NCBI GenBank assembly: GCA_019359885.1
Contig: JAHBCN010002209.1
Span: 1 to 64,000, forward strand
Source of the DNA: Listronotus oregonensis
Taxonomy: Eukaryota > Arthropoda > Insecta > Coleoptera > Curculionidae
Direction of reading: 5' to 3'
DNA length: 64,000 nucleotides
This document shows positions 63,854 to 64,000 of the stretch, one piece after another (the first letter of the stretch is position 1; the number at the start of each line of letters is the position of its first letter). Both the position numbers and the translations under genes were made by a program. The notes under the pieces were generated by a model that saw nothing but the letters and a program-made list of their open reading frames with translations, was not told where the DNA came from and did not search any database.

Positions 63854-64000
63854 TATTTCATATGTCATTATGTTTGTTTAAGTTATTGATTATTTAAAAT
63901 GTATAAAATGTTAGTTGGTTCATTTCAATAATTTTTAGTTATTATATACAAAGTTAAATTTTCTGCATATTATACATGTCTTTATATTACAATTCTGTGT
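63854..64000. other. 3' flank of hAT remnant
   Basis: AT-rich to the window edge; no terminal inverted repeat recognised. Confidence 0.4.

Overview
The window is AT-rich eukaryotic DNA, most likely from an insect; a beetle would fit, but the sequence does not settle the order. Reasons are the very low gene density, introns with GT-AG borders, long (TA)n arrays, and remnants of mariner, Tc1, PIF/Harbinger, hAT, RTE, CR1/jockey-like and RNase H-bearing non-LTR elements, together with THAP and DUF4817-type transposon domains. No prokaryotic feature, tRNA or rRNA gene was seen.

Host genes: the best supported one runs on the minus strand. It has a candidate noncoding first exon in a CpG-richer block near 53.4-54.1 kb, a second exon with 5'UTR and start codon (46386-45518), and a third coding exon (45375-45149). 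It encodes a Gln/Asn/Pro-rich N-terminus that I tentatively assign to the ZNF384/ZNF362 (rotund/squeeze/dati) zinc-finger family; the fingers are not in the window. At the left edge (about 60-433) a CpG-richer block on the plus strand looks like a promoter and first exon of another gene, ending at a GTAAGT donor. A weaker candidate first exon lies near 39.6-39.8 kb.

Everything else is transposon debris. 0-4 kb: a TAA-flanked MITE and a foldback element inside (TA)n. 5-9 kb: THAP fragments, a CR1/jockey-like LINE, a DUF4817 fragment. 10.5-13.2 kb: a mariner split by a long-TIR element (here called family R), then partly duplicated. 14-17.3 kb: a large long-TIR element. 17.4-18.2 kb: a hairpin and a THAP fragment. 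18.8-19.7, 26.2-27.3, 40.5-41.4, 49.5-50.2 and 61.1-61.6 kb: further R copies. 24-25.4 kb: an RNase H-bearing LINE 3' end. 27.5-29.3 kb: a Tc1-like element with a nested Harbinger-like MITE and a local duplication. 35.1-36.6 kb: a near-complete but dead Tc1 element. 42.2-42.6 kb: an RTE 3' end after a 94-base T run. 50.7-51.5 kb: a foldback element with a (TA)n array in one arm. 58.0-58.6 kb: a Harbinger derivative with intact TIRs and TSD. 60.0-60.4 kb: a DDE transposase remnant. 62.1-63.9 kb: a degenerate hAT transposase.

Several insertions are resolved to the base by target-site duplications (TA, TTA, TAA, AAT), so relative ages can be read directly. Runs of homopolymer-swollen sequence beside (TA)n arrays, and two local duplications whose copies differ mainly by small indels, suggest that parts of the assembly were poorly polished.
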